Positions 8,288 through 15,071 of a stretch of DNA of 27,799 bases are shown here, in pieces; within the stretch, counting starts at the first letter, position 1, and every line of letters starts with the position of its first letter. This stretch comes from Anaerofilum sp. (GTDB lineage Bacteria > Bacillota > Clostridia > Oscillospirales > Ruminococcaceae): contig JAHHUF010000013.1 of the NCBI GenBank assembly GCA_020024115.1, forward strand, positions 1-27,799, read 5' to 3'. Position numbers and translations under genes: made by a program. Below the pieces are notes generated by a model. The model was given only the letters and a program-made list of their open reading frames with translations. It searched no databases and was not told the DNA's origin.

Positions 8288-9189
8288 TGTTGGAAAAAAT
8301 CGTGGGCAATGCTGCTGTGATACAAGCAATTCAAGCCGCCCTTTCCACAGGGCGGCTTTCTCATAGTATTCTTTTAACAGGCGAACAGGGCACCGGCACC
8401 GGGTTTGCCGCACGCAGCCTTGCTGCTGACTATCTGTATCCAAATGGTGGAGCGGCGGCAAATCGTGTGATGAAAGGGCAGTCGGAAGATTGTTTTGAAG
8501 TGTTTGGCGAAGGTGCATCGGGTGAAATCAAAATTGACCGCATCCGTGAAATTCGCCGCAGCATATTCAGCACTTCTCTTTCTTCCAATGGGCAAGTTGT
8601 GATTATTTATCAAGCACAACATTTCAACTCCTCCAGCGCAAATGCCTTGCTGAAAGTATTGGAAGAACCCCCAGAGGGTGTCATTTTTATTTTGACTGCT
8701 TCCTCAGCTGCTGCTGTATTGCCCACCATCCGAAGCCGTTGCATTGCTTTTTCTTTTTCTCCTGTTACAAATGCCGAATGTATACAGTATCTGCACCAAC
8801 ACCGCCCCGAATGTCGCAATGCCGAGTTTTTGGCTAAGGTGTTTGGCGGAAAAATCGGCTCTGCTCTTGCCTGCACAGACGACCCCCTTCGCAAGAGTAT
8901 CCTGGATGATGCACTGCGTTTTGCATCTTTTGCCTCGAAAGGTGCAGCATATCACTGTATGGTCTTGTTGTCCAACCGAGAAAACGACAAGCCCGCTGCA
9001 AAGATACTGCTGGAAGATTTGCAGGGAATTTGCTCTGCAACCTTGCGTGGTGGCTGCCCCACCGAACTTTCTGCACAAAAGGCTGCTTATATTCTACCCA
9101 TTGCCCAACAAGCACACCAAAAGCTGACTGCCAATGTCAACACAAAACTGGTGTTTGCTTGGATGGCTGCAAAAATACGGCAGCAATAA
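8287..9189 (+). CDS. holB: DNA polymerase III delta prime subunit, degenerate P-loop
   Basis: Clamp-loader subunit of the replicative polymerase; AAA+ fold, 300 residues. Visible: degenerate Walker A GEQGTGTGF (32-40) without the usual GKT lysine-threonine, the Walker B region VVIIYQAQHF (104-113), ANALLKVLEEPPEG (118-131), and the arginine-finger SRC motif TIRSRC (147-152). The four-cysteine zinc module usually found after Walker A is absent; only C69 remains in that stretch. Delta prime normally does not hydrolyse ATP, so the lost lysine is expected. The ATG at 8287 overlaps the darA stop by one base, and a GTG three bases earlier is an alternative. The ribosome site is weak, so translation probably depends on coupling to darA. 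ricT follows after 105 bases. Confidence 0.93.
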   Translation: MLEKIVGNAAVIQAIQAALSTGRLSHSILLTGEQGTGTGFAARSLAADYLYPNGGAAANRVMKGQSEDCFEVFGEGASGEIKIDRIREIRRSIFSTSLSSNGQVVIIYQAQHFNSSSANALLKVLEEPPEGVIFILTASSAAAVLPTIRSRCIAFSFSPVTNAECIQYLHQHRPECRNAEFLAKVFGGKIGSALACTDDPLRKSILDDALRFASFASKGAAYHCMVLLSNRENDKPAAKILLEDLQGICSATLRGGCPTELSAQKAAYILPIAQQAHQKLTANVNTKLVFAWMAAKIRQQ

Positions 9190-9294
9190 AAGGTTGCTGT
9201 TTGATTTTCACAAAACTTATCTTTGCTCTATTTTTGCCGCGAGCAAAGGTTTCTCAATTCGCCGTCTGCGGCAACGGCACAGGAACAAACCCTT

Positions 9295-10149
9295 ATGGCA
9301 ACAGTTATCAGTGTACGATTTAAACCCACTGGAAAAGCATATTTTTTTGACCCCGGCGACCTGCCTGTCAAAAAAGGTGAATATGTAATTGTAGATACTT
9401 CAAGAGGAACCGAATGTGGCGAGGTTGTGGCTGGCTGCCATACTGTCGCCGAAAGCAGTGTGGTTCACCCTTTAAAAACTGTTTTGCGTATGGCAGACAG
9501 TGTGGACATTCGCAGAATGGAACAAAACCGTGCAGACGAACAAAAGGCATTTTCTCTTTGTGAGGAACGGATTCGCAAACACGGCTTAGAAATGAAGCTA
9601 GTTGATGTGGAATACACCCTTGACCGTTCCAAAATTTTGTTTTATTTCACTGCGGATGGCAGAATTGACTTCCGTGACCTAGTCAAAGACCTTGCAAGCA
9701 TTTTTCATACACGCATCGAACTGCGTCAAATCGGGGTGCGTGATGAAAGTAAAATGCTGGGCGGCTTGGGAATTTGCGGTCAGCCATTTTGCTGCAACCG
9801 CTTTTTGAATGATTTCCAGCCTGTTTCCATCAAAATGGCAAAAGAGCAGGGGCTTTCACTGAATCCCACGAAAATTTCAGGAAGCTGCGGCAGATTGATG
9901 TGCTGCCTTGCATACGAGCAAAAGGCGTATGAATATCTCAACCGCATCACCCCACAGGTAGGCAGCGAGGTAAAAACACCTGACGGAATCGGAACCGTTG
10001 TTGAGGTGAACCTGATTAGCGGCTATTTGAAAGTTCGCAGCGAAAAAGCCGACATTATTCAAGCAAAATATTACAAACGCAGCGAATGTACCTATATCCG
10101 TGGTGGACGGCGTGCCCCTCAGCATCAAGAGGAACTTGAAGAAGAATAA
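9295..10149 (+). CDS. ricT: RicT (YaaT, PSP1-domain) regulatory protein
   Basis: In Bacillus subtilis RicT works with RicA and RicF in an iron-sulfur/flavin-containing complex that stimulates RNase Y-dependent mRNA processing and affects the phosphorelay. The protein has 284 residues, close to the family's usual 275. The PSP1 core carries six cysteines in the conserved places: GICGQPFCC (C161, C166, C167) and SGSCGRLMCC (C198, C203, C204), with SIKMAKEQGLSLNPTKISG between. The tail is acidic and ends in a run of glutamates. I chose the ATG at 9295, with MATVISVRF matching the family start and AGGAA about 9 bases upstream. The in-frame start at 9223 would add 24 residues that do not look like the family. 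A terminator follows at 10166. Confidence 0.93.
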   Translation: MATVISVRFKPTGKAYFFDPGDLPVKKGEYVIVDTSRGTECGEVVAGCHTVAESSVVHPLKTVLRMADSVDIRRMEQNRADEQKAFSLCEERIRKHGLEMKLVDVEYTLDRSKILFYFTADGRIDFRDLVKDLASIFHTRIELRQIGVRDESKMLGGLGICGQPFCCNRFLNDFQPVSIKMAKEQGLSLNPTKISGSCGRLMCCLAYEQKAYEYLNRITPQVGSEVKTPDGIGTVVEVNLISGYLKVRSEKADIIQAKYYKRSECTYIRGGRRAPQHQEELEEE

Positions 10150-10165
10150 TAATTTTTTGATTTTG

Positions 10166-10210
10166 CAGCAGATGGGTTTCATTTTTCAAATCAATCTGCT
10201 GTTTTATTTT
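10166..10210 (+). terminator. Terminator after ricT
   Basis: CAGCAGAT (10166-10173) pairs with ATCTGCTG (10194-10201), followed by TTTTATTTT. The loop of 20 bases is long, but the T-run and position just after the ricT stop support it. Confidence 0.6.
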
Positions 10211-10280
10211 GAATCTGAAATTTATCACTTAGCAAAAAAATCATTCAGATAATTCCTATAATATATTGCTCTATTCCAAA

Positions 10281-10314
10281 AGTGAAAATCGCAAAATGAG
10301 TCTTGCGTTTCACT
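10281..10314. repeat. Imperfect inverted repeat overlapping the ferredoxin -35 region
   Basis: AGTGAAA-AT-CGCAA (10281-10294) is the reverse complement of TTGCGTTTCACT (10303-10314) except for a 2-base bulge; the centre is 8 bases. It covers the candidate -35 box at 10303, so it could be an operator. No T-run follows. Confidence 0.4.
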
Positions 10315-10330
10315 TAAAATATGATAAAAT
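10303..10330 (+). promoter_or_regulatory. Candidate promoter of the ferredoxin gene
   Basis: TTGCGT (10303-10308), 16 bases, TAAAAT (10325-10330). This leaves an untranslated leader of about 105 bases before the ATG at 10441. Confidence 0.5.
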
Positions 10331-10440
10331 ATTATATAGAAGAATATCTTTTTAAAAAGGGGTATTCTGCCCTGCCGTTGTCCCGTTTCAACAACGGAAT
10401 TGAGGGAAATCCATATGATACGGAGAAAAAGGAGAATACT

Positions 10441-10611
10441 ATGGCTTACAAAATCAGCGACGAGTGCATTTCTTGCGGTACTTGTGCAGGCGAGTGCCCT
10501 GTAAGCGCTATCAGCGAGGGTGACGGCAAGTTTGAAATCAACGCAGACACCTGCTTGGATTGTGGCAGCTGTGCTGGCGTTTGCCCCGTGAGCGCAATCT
10601 CCGAGGGTTAA
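10441..10611 (+). CDS. 2[4Fe-4S] clostridial-type ferredoxin
   Basis: Small soluble electron carrier of 56 residues, the classic size. It has two copies of the cluster motif, CISCGTCAGECP (9-20) and CLDCGSCAGVCP (38-49), each followed by VSAISEG, so the internal duplication is nearly perfect at the end of each half. All eight cluster cysteines are present. The start is the ATG at 10441, with AAGGAG about 7 bases upstream; the frame is open further upstream but that part has no ferredoxin character. It has its own promoter candidate and a strong terminator, so it forms an independent transcript inside the ricT-yabB interval. A natural electron acceptor for the PFOR at the start of the window; the pairing is inference. 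Confidence 0.97.
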   Translation: MAYKISDECISCGTCAGECPVSAISEGDGKFEINADTCLDCGSCAGVCPVSAISEG

Positions 10612-10626
10612 TTCGGAATCAAACTG

Positions 10627-10657
10627 CGGCGGGTACTTTTGTACCCGCCGATTTTTA
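10627..10657 (+). terminator. Strong terminator of the ferredoxin gene
   Basis: CGGCGGGTAC (10627-10636), a TTTT loop, and GTACCCGCCG (10641-10650), followed by ATTTTTATT. It is a perfect 10-bp GC-rich stem 15 bases after the stop codon. Confidence 0.95.
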
Positions 10658-10720
10658 TTCCCAGCAAGTTTCATTGTTATCCATAGTACACAACTTTATC
10701 AAAAAGGAATCTATTCAGAT

Positions 10721-11434
10721 ATGAATTTAGAATATACAACCGAAACTTTGGCAAACGGCACCCCTGTTTGTGTCAGCCAGACACACCGCTTTGGCACAGA
10801 TTCGCTGCTTTTGGCATGGTTTTCTCAGCCATGGCGGGCACATCGTGCGGTGGATTTGGGCAGCGGATGCGGTATCGTTTCTTTGCGCTGGCATGACCGA
10901 GGACACAGAGGAGAATGCCTTGCAGTGGAAATTCAGCTGGAAGGCACTGCCTTGCTGCAAAAAAGTTTGGAGATTGCTGCAATTGACCATATCACTCCTT
11001 TAAATCAAGACTTAAAAGAGCTACCCGCTTGGGGTACCTACCAAATGGTTGCCTGCAATCCGCCTTATTTTACAGGCGGTTTTGTCAGCCAAAAACCGGG
11101 CAGAGGCACAGCACGCCATGAGCAAAGCTGCACCATAACCGATGTTGCCAACACCGCAGGCAGATTATTGCAGGATGGCGGAAAATTTTGCGTGTGTCAG
11201 CGCCCCGAACGCCTTGCCGATGTCATTTGTGCCGCCCGTGCTGCCCGCTTGGAACCCAAACGGCTCCAATGGGTGAAGGTGCGGGAAAATGCTGTCCCAT
11301 GGCTGTTTTTGCTGGAATGTCAAAAAAATCGGCAGTCTGGTATGGTATTGGAAAAAGACATTGTTGTGCAGGCAAAAGATGGGGGACACTCTCAGCAAAT
11401 ACTTGAAATTTACGGAAGGGAACAGCAAACATGA
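10721..11434 (+). CDS. yabB: YabB/TrmN6-like tRNA (adenine-N6)-methyltransferase
   Basis: SAM-dependent methyltransferase of the family that makes N6-methyladenine at position 37 of tRNA1(Val) in enterobacteria; the Firmicutes substrate is less sure. The protein has 237 residues. The SAM-binding loop DLGSGCG is at 45-51, the acidic residue ending beta-2 is VEIQ (69-72), and the catalytic NPPYF is at 113-117, the signature of N6-adenine enzymes. Position between the ricT region and rsmI matches Bacillus yabB. The ATG at 10721 has AAGGA about 12 bases upstream, a long but usable spacing. The last codons overlap rsmI by four bases (ATGA), so the two are coupled. yazA, normally between them, is missing here. 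Confidence 0.88.
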   Translation: MNLEYTTETLANGTPVCVSQTHRFGTDSLLLAWFSQPWRAHRAVDLGSGCGIVSLRWHDRGHRGECLAVEIQLEGTALLQKSLEIAAIDHITPLNQDLKELPAWGTYQMVACNPPYFTGGFVSQKPGRGTARHEQSCTITDVANTAGRLLQDGGKFCVCQRPERLADVICAARAARLEPKRLQWVKVRENAVPWLFLLECQKNRQSGMVLEKDIVVQAKDGGHSQQILEIYGREQQT

Positions 11435-12267
11435 GCGGAACACTATATATTGTTGCAACACCCATTGGAAATCTGGGCGACCTGACACCCCGTGCTGCAC
11501 AAACATTTGAGCAAGCGGATTTTATCGCAGCTGAAGACACCCGTGTCACACTGAAATTATTGAATCATCTTGGCATCAAAAAGCCAATGATTAGTTATTA
11601 TGAGCATAATTTGAAAGAAAAAGGGGAGCAAATTCTGGCACGCATTGAACAAGGTGAAAGCTGTGCTTTGTGCAGTGATGCTGGTATGCCTGCAATTTCC
11701 GACCCTGGTGAATTGATTGTAACAGATGCCCTTGCAAGAGGAATCAAGGTAGTTCCCATCCCTGCTGCCAGTGCGGCAGTCACCGCTTTGGCAGTTTCGG
11801 GACAGCCTACCGGGAGATTTGTTTTTGAAGGTTTTTTGGCAGTCAACCGCCGTTCCCGACTGGAACGACTGGAAGAAATGAAAACCGAACAGCGCACCAT
11901 GATTTTCTATGAAGCACCCCACAAGCTGCGCACCACATTGGACGACCTGTGCGAAGCCTTTGGCAGCGAGCGAAGCATTACCCTGTGCCGTGAACTGACC
12001 AAACTGCATGAAACCATTACCAAAACCACTTTGGGGGAAGCTGTTCTATGGCATCAAGAAAATGCACCCCGTGGGGAATATGTTTTGGTGGTTGCAGGTG
12101 CAAACCCACCCAAAAAAGAGGAGTGGACTTTGGAACAGGCAGTTCAATTGGCACAAAGCCTTGCGGATGGTGGGCAAAAGCTGAGTGCTGCTGCAAAAGA
12201 GGCTGCTGCTGCAAGTGGATTTTCCAAAAGTGAAATTTACAAACAAGCCTTGATGCAAGACCAATAA
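11431..12267 (+). CDS. rsmI: 16S rRNA (cytidine1402-2'-O)-methyltransferase
   Basis: SAM-dependent enzyme that methylates the ribose of C1402 in the decoding centre of 16S rRNA; tetrapyrrole-methylase fold. The 278 residues match the family. Clear motifs are TLYIVATPIGNLGDLT (4-19), AAEDTRVT (33-40), CSDAGMPAISDPG (81-93), and PAASAAVTAL followed by the FVFEGFL stretch. It starts at the ATG at 11431, inside the end of yabB, so it depends on translational coupling. The C-terminal end carries the usual alanine/lysine-rich extension ending in a KSEIYKQAL helix. The phosphodiesterase gene follows after 29 bases in the same direction. Confidence 0.97.
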   Translation: MSGTLYIVATPIGNLGDLTPRAAQTFEQADFIAAEDTRVTLKLLNHLGIKKPMISYYEHNLKEKGEQILARIEQGESCALCSDAGMPAISDPGELIVTDALARGIKVVPIPAASAAVTALAVSGQPTGRFVFEGFLAVNRRSRLERLEEMKTEQRTMIFYEAPHKLRTTLDDLCEAFGSERSITLCRELTKLHETITKTTLGEAVLWHQENAPRGEYVLVVAGANPPKKEEWTLEQAVQLAQSLADGGQKLSAAAKEAAAASGFSKSEIYKQALMQDQ

Positions 12268-12296
12268 TTCTTGGATTTCAAAGGAGACAGAGCGAA

Positions 12297-12785
12297 ATGA
12301 AAAAATTTTTGATTCTATCTGACAGCCATGGAAATATTGAGGCATTGAAAAAGGTGATTGAGGCAGAGCCAGGCACAACAGATGTTATCTTTTTGGGAGA
12401 TGGGCTGGCAGATGTGCGCACTTTGAAGGAAGAATATCCACAGCTGAAAATTCATTATGTGCGTGGCAACTGCGATTACAGCCGCAGCGACCCAGCTGAA
12501 ACTATGATAGAAGTTGAAAATCATTTGATTTTCTTTTGTCATGGCGATGGCTACCAAGTAAAACTGACCGTTGCTGCTCTCAAATATGCTGCACGGCAGC
12601 GCAAAGCAGACATTGCTTTGTTTGGGCATACCCATTCTCCTTACTATGAATATTCCGATGGGCTGTATCTGTTCAATCCTGGGTCAGTCAGCCGTCCTCG
12701 TGTGGGTATGCCGACCTATGGTGTTATGATTTTAGGAGAGGATACCCCTCGATTCTATCACAAAGAAGTCCCTGCTTATTGGTAA
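12297..12785 (+). CDS. YfcE/MJ0936-type metallophosphodiesterase
   Basis: Small cytoplasmic two-metal phosphodiesterase of 162 residues; the natural substrate is not known for most family members. All metal-site motifs are present: SDSHGN (8-13), FLGDG (32-36), RGNCD (56-60), CHGD (81-84) and FGHTHSPYY (109-117), followed by LFNPGSVSRPR. The ATG at 12297 is preceded by AAAGGAGA about 11 bases upstream. The stop TAA at 12783-12785 overlaps the ribosome binding site of the biotin ligase gene, so expression of the two is linked. No association with the rRNA methyltransferase upstream is known to me beyond the shared direction. Confidence 0.93.
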   Translation: MKKFLILSDSHGNIEALKKVIEAEPGTTDVIFLGDGLADVRTLKEEYPQLKIHYVRGNCDYSRSDPAETMIEVENHLIFFCHGDGYQVKLTVAALKYAARQRKADIALFGHTHSPYYEYSDGLYLFNPGSVSRPRVGMPTYGVMILGEDTPRFYHKEVPAYW

Positions 12786-12802
12786 AGGAGGGACTTCTTT
12801 TG
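12784..12802 (+). promoter_or_regulatory. Ribosome binding site and TTG start that define the biotin ligase gene
   Basis: AAAGGAGG at 12784-12791 overlaps the stop codon of the upstream gene and lies 8 bases before the TTG at 12800. No ATG or GTG in frame is closer. The in-frame TTG at 12779 precedes the ribosome site, so it is excluded. Confidence 0.8.
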
Positions 12803-13522
12803 ATATACTATTTAGAACAAACTGACAGCACCAATACATGGGCAAAAGAGCATCTTGGTCAATTGCAGAACGGCGATGCTGTCTTTACCCAAAATCAAAC
12901 AAACGGCAGAGGCAGGCTGGGAAGAAGATGGGAAAATCTCGCAGGCTGCGGATTGTATTACACAGCAATCATTCAACACCCTATGACAGACCCTTCCGCC
13001 TTGCCACTCTATGCAAGCCTTGCAGCTGCAAAAGCAATTTTTGAAACCACCGCCCAAACACCTGCAATCAAGTGGCCCAATGATTTGCTTTTAAATCGCA
13101 AAAAAGTAAGCGGTATTCTTTGCGAAAGTGTTTCCGGGGTTTATCTATGCGGAATCGGAATCAATCTTTCCCATCCGCAATCTTATTTTGACCGGCAAAA
13201 TCTGCCCTATGGCACTTCGCTTTTGCTGCAAGGGTCAAAACAGGCGGAGAATTCAAAACAGCTTGCAGAACAGCTTGCTCAACGGCTGACACAGGCTTTG
13301 ACAACTGACATGAATGATTTTTGTACAAAGGGCTTTGCTTGTATTGCTGAGCAATACCGCCGGAAATGTATCAATTTAGGCAGGGAAGTGTTTGTTGAGG
13401 GAATAGAAGGCACCGCAACAGGGGTTGACTGTCAAGGCAGATTGATTGTACACACAAAAAATAAGCAAGAGCATATTTTTACAGGAGAAGTGAGCATCAA
13501 AGGGATTTATGGGCATCTATAA
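12800..13522 (+). CDS. birA: Biotin--[acetyl-CoA carboxylase] ligase, catalytic form without the DNA-binding domain
   Basis: Attaches biotin, through biotinyl-AMP, to the carrier lysine of biotin enzymes such as acetyl-CoA or pyruvate carboxylase. The protein has 240 residues: a catalytic domain with the adenylate loop GRGRLGRRW (36-44), KWPNDLLLNRKKVSGIL (91-107) containing the biotin-contacting lysine, and GIGINLSH, then a small C-terminal SH3-like domain. The N-terminal helix-turn-helix of bifunctional BirA is absent: the chain begins directly at MIYYLEQTDSTNTWA. It therefore should not repress biotin genes itself. Start codon TTG at 12800, set by the ribosome site. It is the last gene of the + run and ends at a strong hairpin. 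Confidence 0.95.
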   Translation: MIYYLEQTDSTNTWAKEHLGQLQNGDAVFTQNQTNGRGRLGRRWENLAGCGLYYTAIIQHPMTDPSALPLYASLAAAKAIFETTAQTPAIKWPNDLLLNRKKVSGILCESVSGVYLCGIGINLSHPQSYFDRQNLPYGTSLLLQGSKQAENSKQLAEQLAQRLTQALTTDMNDFCTKGFACIAEQYRRKCINLGREVFVEGIEGTATGVDCQGRLIVHTKNKQEHIFTGEVSIKGIYGHL

Positions 13523-13533
13523 AGCATCAATAA

Positions 13534-13574
13534 AAGGCAGTGTATCAAGTTTGATACACTGCCTTGCTGTTTTA
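13534..13574 (+). terminator. Strong terminator after birA
   Basis: AAGGCAGTGTATCAA (13534-13548) is perfectly complementary to TTGATACACTGCCTT (13551-13565), with GCTGTTTTATT following. It separates the + housekeeping run from the convergent minus-strand lipoprotein gene. Confidence 0.92.
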
Positions 13575-13640
13575 TTAAATTGTTGTGTATTTGAGATTGG
13601 ATTGATTTGAACTGCAATAATTCCTTCTAAAACTTAGAGA

Positions 13641-14420
13641 TTATTTGGGAGAAGCAACTAAAAAGCACATATCATTTGGTTCACCGCTTTCCTCACTGAA
13701 AAAGTCAAAGAAGGTAAAGTTAAACAAAAAGCGTTCTGCCCCATAAATACCATAGCCATCCTGATTATGGTCTGTGGTATCGTAAGAATCCGCTACAATA
13801 ATAACATCATCTTGGGTTGTTTCGGTTCCCATTGTGTCATAGCCAATGATAACCTGCCAATGTCCGCCCCAATCATTCCAACCAACGGCAATGGGCTTAC
13901 CCTCTTTGAGGGTTTTTTGAATAAATTCAAAGGTAAAAACGTCCTGCACATTCTCTTTGCAGTCTAAAGTGGAATATACATCAAATCCACCAACGCCTTC
14001 AAAAATATCCACCAGCTGGCTCATTGAGGTTGCTGCCGGGGAAAGCCCATTGCTGCGATATTGCGCAAGTGTTTCCTCGTTATGGTCACCAAGAGCATCA
14101 AACCAGTTCAAAATCATCAATGCACTGGAAACACCACAGCTCCATTCACTGGTCTGTTGCTGTGTTTTGAAATTGGTGAGAATTGTTAAGGTGTCGGTTG
14201 ATTTCATATTATAAAAATCAGGGGACTTAAAGTAAGGACTATCAGGATGGTCTCCCTGACGCTCTGCACTGTCCGAGCCATCTTCTGGGCTTAGATTGCA
14301 GGTGTAAGGAATTTTCATTTCATCGCTGATAGCATGCTTCTGTTCTGTGTGGGATTGGCTGCATCCAGACAGAAGAAGAATGCCAAGAGTAAGAGTAAAT
14401 ACAATTATTTTTTTCATCAT
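13641..14420 (-). CDS. Lipoprotein with papain/C39-like cysteine peptidase domain
   Basis: 259 residues. A signal peptide with lipobox LLLSGC puts the lipidated cysteine at 20, so the protein is anchored outside the membrane. A linker of about 65 residues leads to a peptidase-C39_2-like domain: the catalytic cysteine in SEWSCGVSSALMIL (C95), the histidine in GGHWQVIIGYD (H187), and the aspartate in VADSYD (D211), in the usual order. All three catalytic residues are present, so activity is plausible. The substrate is unknown; extracellular bacteriocin or toxin processing, cell-wall peptide cleavage, or an inactive binding role are possible. The ATG at 14420 has GGAG 7 bases upstream; the ATG three bases later is an alternative start. 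Its upstream region is unusually long and structured, described separately. Confidence 0.8.
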   Translation of the reverse strand: MMKKIIVFTLTLGILLLSGCSQSHTEQKHAISDEMKIPYTCNLSPEDGSDSAERQGDHPDSPYFKSPDFYNMKSTDTLTILTNFKTQQQTSEWSCGVSSALMILNWFDALGDHNEETLAQYRSNGLSPAATSMSQLVDIFEGVGGFDVYSTLDCKENVQDVFTFEFIQKTLKEGKPIAVGWNDWGGHWQVIIGYDTMGTETTQDDVIIVADSYDTTDHNQDGYGIYGAERFLFNFTFFDFFSEESGEPNDMCFLVASPK

Positions 14421-14748
14421 TTCAACACTCCATTTTGATTTCTAAAAAAAGTAATTGTACTTGCTGAACAAACCCGCCCTATATTGTATTATTTATGATT
14501 GGACAGCGAAATTTCTGTCCGCCCTTTATTTATCCAATTTTCCGGTCGTTTTTTTGAGTCTATATAGTAATTTGTCTTTAGCTGAAAAATCAGACTATAC
14601 GAAACGGTCTACTTTTACCACTCTCATGTTGTTTTTACAAGTACAGCTTTCGAGAATTATCTCGTGCCATGAAATTGTGAGCTTTCAAAGCTCCAACAGG
14701 AGATGCAATTCAAACTGTGCTCCTTTCCTCAATTTTAAATACACACAA
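14421..14748 (-). other. Long structured leader (or separate RNA) upstream of the lipoprotein gene
   Basis: Between a near-consensus minus-strand promoter (14755-14782) and the ATG at 14420 lie about 327 bases with several stems. GAGCTTT-C-AAAGCTC is at 14679-14693, CGAGA-ATTA-TCTCG at 14651-14664 and GGACAG...CTGTCC at 14501-14520. A distant pair, CAAGTACA (14638-14645) with TGTACTTG (14456-14463), brings the middle close to the ribosome site. I do not recognise a known riboswitch consensus. An 18-codon micro-ORF is present near its 5' end. A positively oriented open frame across it (14455-14814) has no ribosome site. Confidence 0.45.
14657..14713 (-). CDS. Possible 18-residue leader peptide
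   Basis: Minus-strand TTG at 14713 is 6 bases after AAAGGAG and about 35 bases after the predicted transcript start. The frame reads MNCISCWSFESSQFHGTR and then TAA. Codons 8-12 form the GAGCTTTGAAAGCTC stem, so a ribosome on this ORF would open that hairpin. No homologue comes to mind. It may be a regulatory leader peptide or chance. Confidence 0.25.
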   Translation of the reverse strand: MNCISCWSFESSQFHGTR

Positions 14749-14754
14749 GATTCA

Positions 14755-14782
14755 ATTATACAGAAATGTGTGAAAATTGCAA
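14755..14782 (-). promoter_or_regulatory. Near-consensus promoter of the leader/lipoprotein transcript
   Basis: On the minus strand TTGCAA (14782-14777), 16 bases, then TATAAT (14760-14755). This is the best promoter in the 700-base gap and points toward the lipoprotein gene. Confidence 0.7.
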
Positions 14783-14841
14783 GCATTTTTACTATAAAAA
14801 ATTTATTGACATGATGCTTTGTGTTTCATCTTATCATTGAC

Positions 14842-14886
14842 AAAACAAAAATGGAGTGTACCCAAAATACACTCCATTTTTGTTTT
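14842..14886. terminator. Perfect 19-bp bidirectional terminator hairpin
   Basis: AAAACAAAAATGGAGTGTA (14842-14860) is fully complementary to 14868-14886, with loop CCCAAAA. T-rich sequence follows on both strands. On the minus strand it lies just downstream of the small-RNA terminator and insulates the lipoprotein promoter. On the + strand a TTGACA-17-TCTTAT (14806-14834) points straight into it, which would give only a very short hairpin RNA. Confidence 0.8.
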
Positions 14887-14897
14887 TTTATTTTTGC

Positions 14898-15000
14898 AAA
14901 AAAAATGCTCGCACTGCGGATGTACGAGCATTCAAGGGGTATCGCTTTGGTGTGAGGAGGAATCATGTACAGAAGCGGGCTGCGGCTTCCCTCTTCTGTA
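14898..15000 (-). ncRNA. Candidate small RNA with an exposed CCUCCU (anti-Shine-Dalgarno) segment
   Basis: The minus strand has TATACT at 15012-15007 and, 7 bases later, a hairpin: ACAGAAG (14999-14993) pairs with CTTCTGT (14975-14969), with an inner GGG/CCC step. Next comes an unpaired stretch with CCTCCTC (14960-14954) and another C-run, ATACCCCTTG. The unit ends with a terminator: AATGCTCG (14932-14925) pairs with CGAGCATT (14911-14904), then eight T (on the minus strand). Total length is about 100 bases. The -35 box is poor. Stem, C-rich single-strand and terminator is the layout of trans-acting Firmicutes sRNAs that bind ribosome sites. No open frame with a ribosome site exists on this strand. 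I do not recognise a known family. Confidence 0.45.
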
Positions 15001-15006
15001 AATATA

Positions 15007-15012
15007 AGTATA
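15007..15012 (-). promoter_or_regulatory. -10 box of the candidate small RNA
   Basis: TATACT on the minus strand, placed so that transcription would begin at the first base pair of the 5' hairpin (about 14999-15000). No convincing -35 box at 16-18 bases. Confidence 0.35.
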
Positions 15013-15071
15013 TCGTGTATATGCGTAGACTTTATGAAACGACTATGAACAAAATGTAAATTTGTTTTTTT

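Noticed and set aside
9223..9294. 24-residue upstream extension of RicT
   Set aside because: It does not resemble the family, which begins at the MATVISVRF-like strand, and the start at 9295 has a ribosome site.
14455..14814. A 119-codon open frame on the + strand with TTG start
   Set aside because: No ribosome site, no protein-like composition, and it runs antisense to a well-supported minus-strand promoter and leader.
14955..15048. AGGAGG followed by ATG and 27 codons on the + strand, opposite the candidate sRNA
   Set aside because: The spacing is only 4 bases, no promoter or terminator exists on the + strand, and the AGGAGG is explained as the complement of the sRNA's CCUCCU.
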